In this document: piece by piece, positions 14,977-16,368 of the stretch
How the letters are laid out: every line of letters starts with the position of its first letter
How positions within the stretch are numbered: the first letter of the stretch is position 1
Source: an uncultured Eisenbergiella sp.
GTDB lineage: Bacteria; Bacillota; Clostridia; Lachnospirales; Lachnospiraceae
Length of the DNA: 16,368 bases
Assembly (NCBI GenBank): GCA_947626725.1
Contig: CANQTI010000015.1
Span: 1 to 16,368 of the forward strand
Reading direction: 5' to 3'
Position numbers and translations under genes: made by a program
Notes under the pieces: generated by a model
What the model was told of the DNA's origin: nothing
Seen by the model: only the letters and a program-made list of their open reading frames with translations
Database searches by the model: none

Positions 14977-15945
14977 TCATTCCGGATGCATCCACCCGGA
15001 ATACTCCAGGATGGCCTGACTGCGGACGCTGGAATCCGCGTGGCTGATCTGCTTGCGGTATTCCCGGGGAGAGATCCGCATGACCTTGATGAAGCAGCGG
15101 TTGTAGCTGGAAACGGACTGGAAGCCCACCATTTCCGAAATGTTCAGAATGGATTCCTGCGTGCTGCACAGCAGAGAGCAGGATTTCAGGATGCGCGTAC
15201 TGTTCACATAGTCCAGCGGGGAGGTTCCCATGATCTCGTGGAACATCCGCCGGAAGTGAGTGGGGCTCCAGTGGCACAGCTGCGCCAGGTATTCGATGGA
15301 GAACTGCTGCATATAGTTGTTCTCTACATAATCCAGGGCCGGTGCGATGGAGAGCGGAGCCGATGTCCCCGGCCTGTTGATGTCTTCTGCGTTCAGCGTC
15401 TCCCCGCCGGAGGCGCAGGTGCTTTCAAACCGGTAGATCTCGATATAGAGCGCCAGCAGAAGGCCCCGCACCGCTAACTGATAGCCGGGCTTCTGTTCCT
15501 CCATCGCCCGGATCGCCAGCAGCAGCGTCTGGTGGATCTCCGGGAATTCCTCCTTATTAAAAATAAATCTGTAATTCGAAAATCCGTAGGTGAGCAGATC
15601 GTAGTTTTTCCATCCCTTGGGCAGAAAATCCTTAAACAGCTCTTTTGGGTCCAGAAACAGCCAGGACCAGTGGCTGGCCAGCCCCGCGTCGGAATAGGTG
15701 GTATGGGGAACGTTGCGGGGGATCACGGTCACATCCCCGGCGCGAAAGGGCGCGGGGATCCCGTAGAATTCCAGCGAACCGGAATCCGAATGACAGACGC
15801 CGATCTCCAGGCAGTTGTGAAAATGCAGCCGCCCGCTGGGCACATCGGAAATGCGCCAGTAATCGCCGGAGAGCAGCAGGACGGGAAAGGAAAGAGGCAG
15901 ATCGTAGTTGCGGTATTCGGTGAAAACATTTTTCTGCTTTGCCAT
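14977..15945 (-). CDS. AraC-family transcriptional regulator with cupin sensor domain
   Basis: The 322-residue protein begins MAKQKNVFTEYRN. GAGGTGA (15951-15957) lies 5-6 nt before this ATG, so I prefer it to the upstream in-frame start at 16134, whose extra 63 residues are basic and unlike the family. Residues about 20-170 form an AraC-type cupin ligand-binding domain; GRLHFHNCLEIGVCHSDSG and FRAGDVTVIPRNVPHTT are typical. Residues about 218-318 form the double helix-turn-helix DNA-binding domain, with FSIEYLAQLCHWSPTHFRRM as the first helix-turn-helix and ISEMVGFQSVSSYNRCFI as the second, ending in the usual SPREYRK. Such proteins usually activate sugar or stress genes, often neighbouring ones. 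It converges on the adhesin gene, so its targets probably lie beyond the right edge. A link to the inversion switch is not supported by anything visible. Confidence 0.92.
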   Translation of the reverse strand: MAKQKNVFTEYRNYDLPLSFPVLLLSGDYWRISDVPSGRLHFHNCLEIGVCHSDSGSLEFYGIPAPFRAGDVTVIPRNVPHTTYSDAGLASHWSWLFLDPKELFKDFLPKGWKNYDLLTYGFSNYRFIFNKEEFPEIHQTLLLAIRAMEEQKPGYQLAVRGLLLALYIEIYRFESTCASGGETLNAEDINRPGTSAPLSIAPALDYVENNYMQQFSIEYLAQLCHWSPTHFRRMFHEIMGTSPLDYVNSTRILKSCSLLCSTQESILNISEMVGFQSVSSYNRCFIKVMRISPREYRKQISHADSSVRSQAILEYSGWMHPE

Positions 15946-16368
15946 AATCTTCACCTCGCGGATATGTGTAAAAAAGTGATATCCGGGAAACGGCCGCCTG
16001 AAATGCGCCGGACCCGGAAAAACGTTGATGTTCGAAAATGCGCGGCCGCATGAGATCGCACCGCGAGTCCGGGCCCTCTTTTGCCCGCGGACCCTTCTTA
16101 TTTTATATATAACAGGACATGCGCAGAAAAGCAACCGTAAAATTTGGGATATTTCTTCTTTTTCCCTAAAAAACGCGGGAGAATCCGTCCTTTTTCAACG
16201 GAATGCAGAAACGCGATTGACAAAATGCACAAAACTCATGCGCAAAAATCGGACTGTTGTTGCGCCGATGGACCGGAAAACGGACGAAACAAAAATAAAT
16301 GGTCGATTCTGCGCGATTTTGATAAGGTAATGCTTAGAAAAAGCGGTCAATCTATACGATAATGAAAT
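15946..16368. other. Upstream region of the araC-family gene, no gene seen
   Basis: These 423 bases carry no credible coding frame; the open frames lack ribosome binding sites and protein-like composition. A dyad CGGATAT (15959-15965) / ATATCCG (15979-15985) lies just upstream of the regulator's ribosome binding site and could form a leader hairpin or an operator. A TATATAAAA-like region near 16104-16112 with TTGCTT at about 16129-16134 (minus strand) is a weak promoter candidate for the regulator. A TTGACA at 16217-16222 on the plus strand has no matching -10 box. The last 200 bases are AT-richer and presumably lead to a gene outside the window. Confidence 0.5.

Noticed and set aside
15946..16134. 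N-terminal extension of the AraC-family protein to an ATG at 16134
   Set aside because: The 63 added residues are basic and not cupin-like, while the ATG at 15945 has a good GAGGTGA site; the extension is probably 5' untranslated.
16144..16362. Short plus-strand frames at the right edge
   Set aside because: No ribosome binding site, no protein-like composition and overlapping alternative frames of similar length.

Overview
The window looks like a chromosomal region of a gut-type Clostridia, most likely Lachnospiraceae. This is an inference from the strong AGGAG-type ribosome binding sites, the moderately GC-rich coding sequence, a Gram-positive sortase-anchored giant surface protein with VWA and pilin-like domains, a Firmicutes-type MFS exporter and an AraC/cupin regulator. 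No rRNA, tRNA or CRISPR array was seen.

Layout, left to right. (1) Bases 1-1050 are the 3' part of an MFS efflux transporter. It is followed by a start-less remnant of an Ig-like surface-protein domain (about 1050-1290) and a possible terminator. (2) Bases 1493-2344 encode a tyrosine recombinase (Rec1) with all catalytic residues, preceded by a leader with a 14-bp hairpin. (3) Bases 2345-2935 hold no gene. They contain a 416-bp segment (2450-2865) bounded by a perfect 18-bp inverted repeat. Inside it is one good sigma-A promoter (TAGACA, 17 bp, TATAAT) on the minus strand, pointing away from the downstream genes. Just outside the left repeat is a minus-strand terminator (2402-2422) that would stop its transcript. 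(4) Bases 2936-3745 encode a second recombinase-fold protein (Rec2), clearly a paralogue of Rec1, that has lost the HxxR pair, the second His and the nucleophilic Tyr. (5) Bases 3817-14793 encode a 3,658-residue surface protein: signal peptide, VWA domain, large adhesin/stalk region, six repeats of an isopeptide-type domain, three low-complexity repeat tracts, three SpaA/DUF7601-like domains and a non-canonical sorting signal. (6) A terminator and a long hairpin separate this from a convergent AraC-family regulator (14977-15945, minus strand). The last 423 bases are its upstream region.

Proposed system (inference). Rec1 flips the 416-bp segment. In the orientation given here the promoter fires leftward into a terminator, so the rec2-adhesin operon is OFF. 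After inversion the same promoter would point at rec2 and the giant adhesin, about 220 nt upstream of rec2, giving the ON state. The catalytically dead Rec2 lies inside the switched operon, so it would be made only when the switch is ON and could feed back on recombination. A second layer of variation may come from exact 30-bp in-frame tandem repeats inside the adhesin gene.
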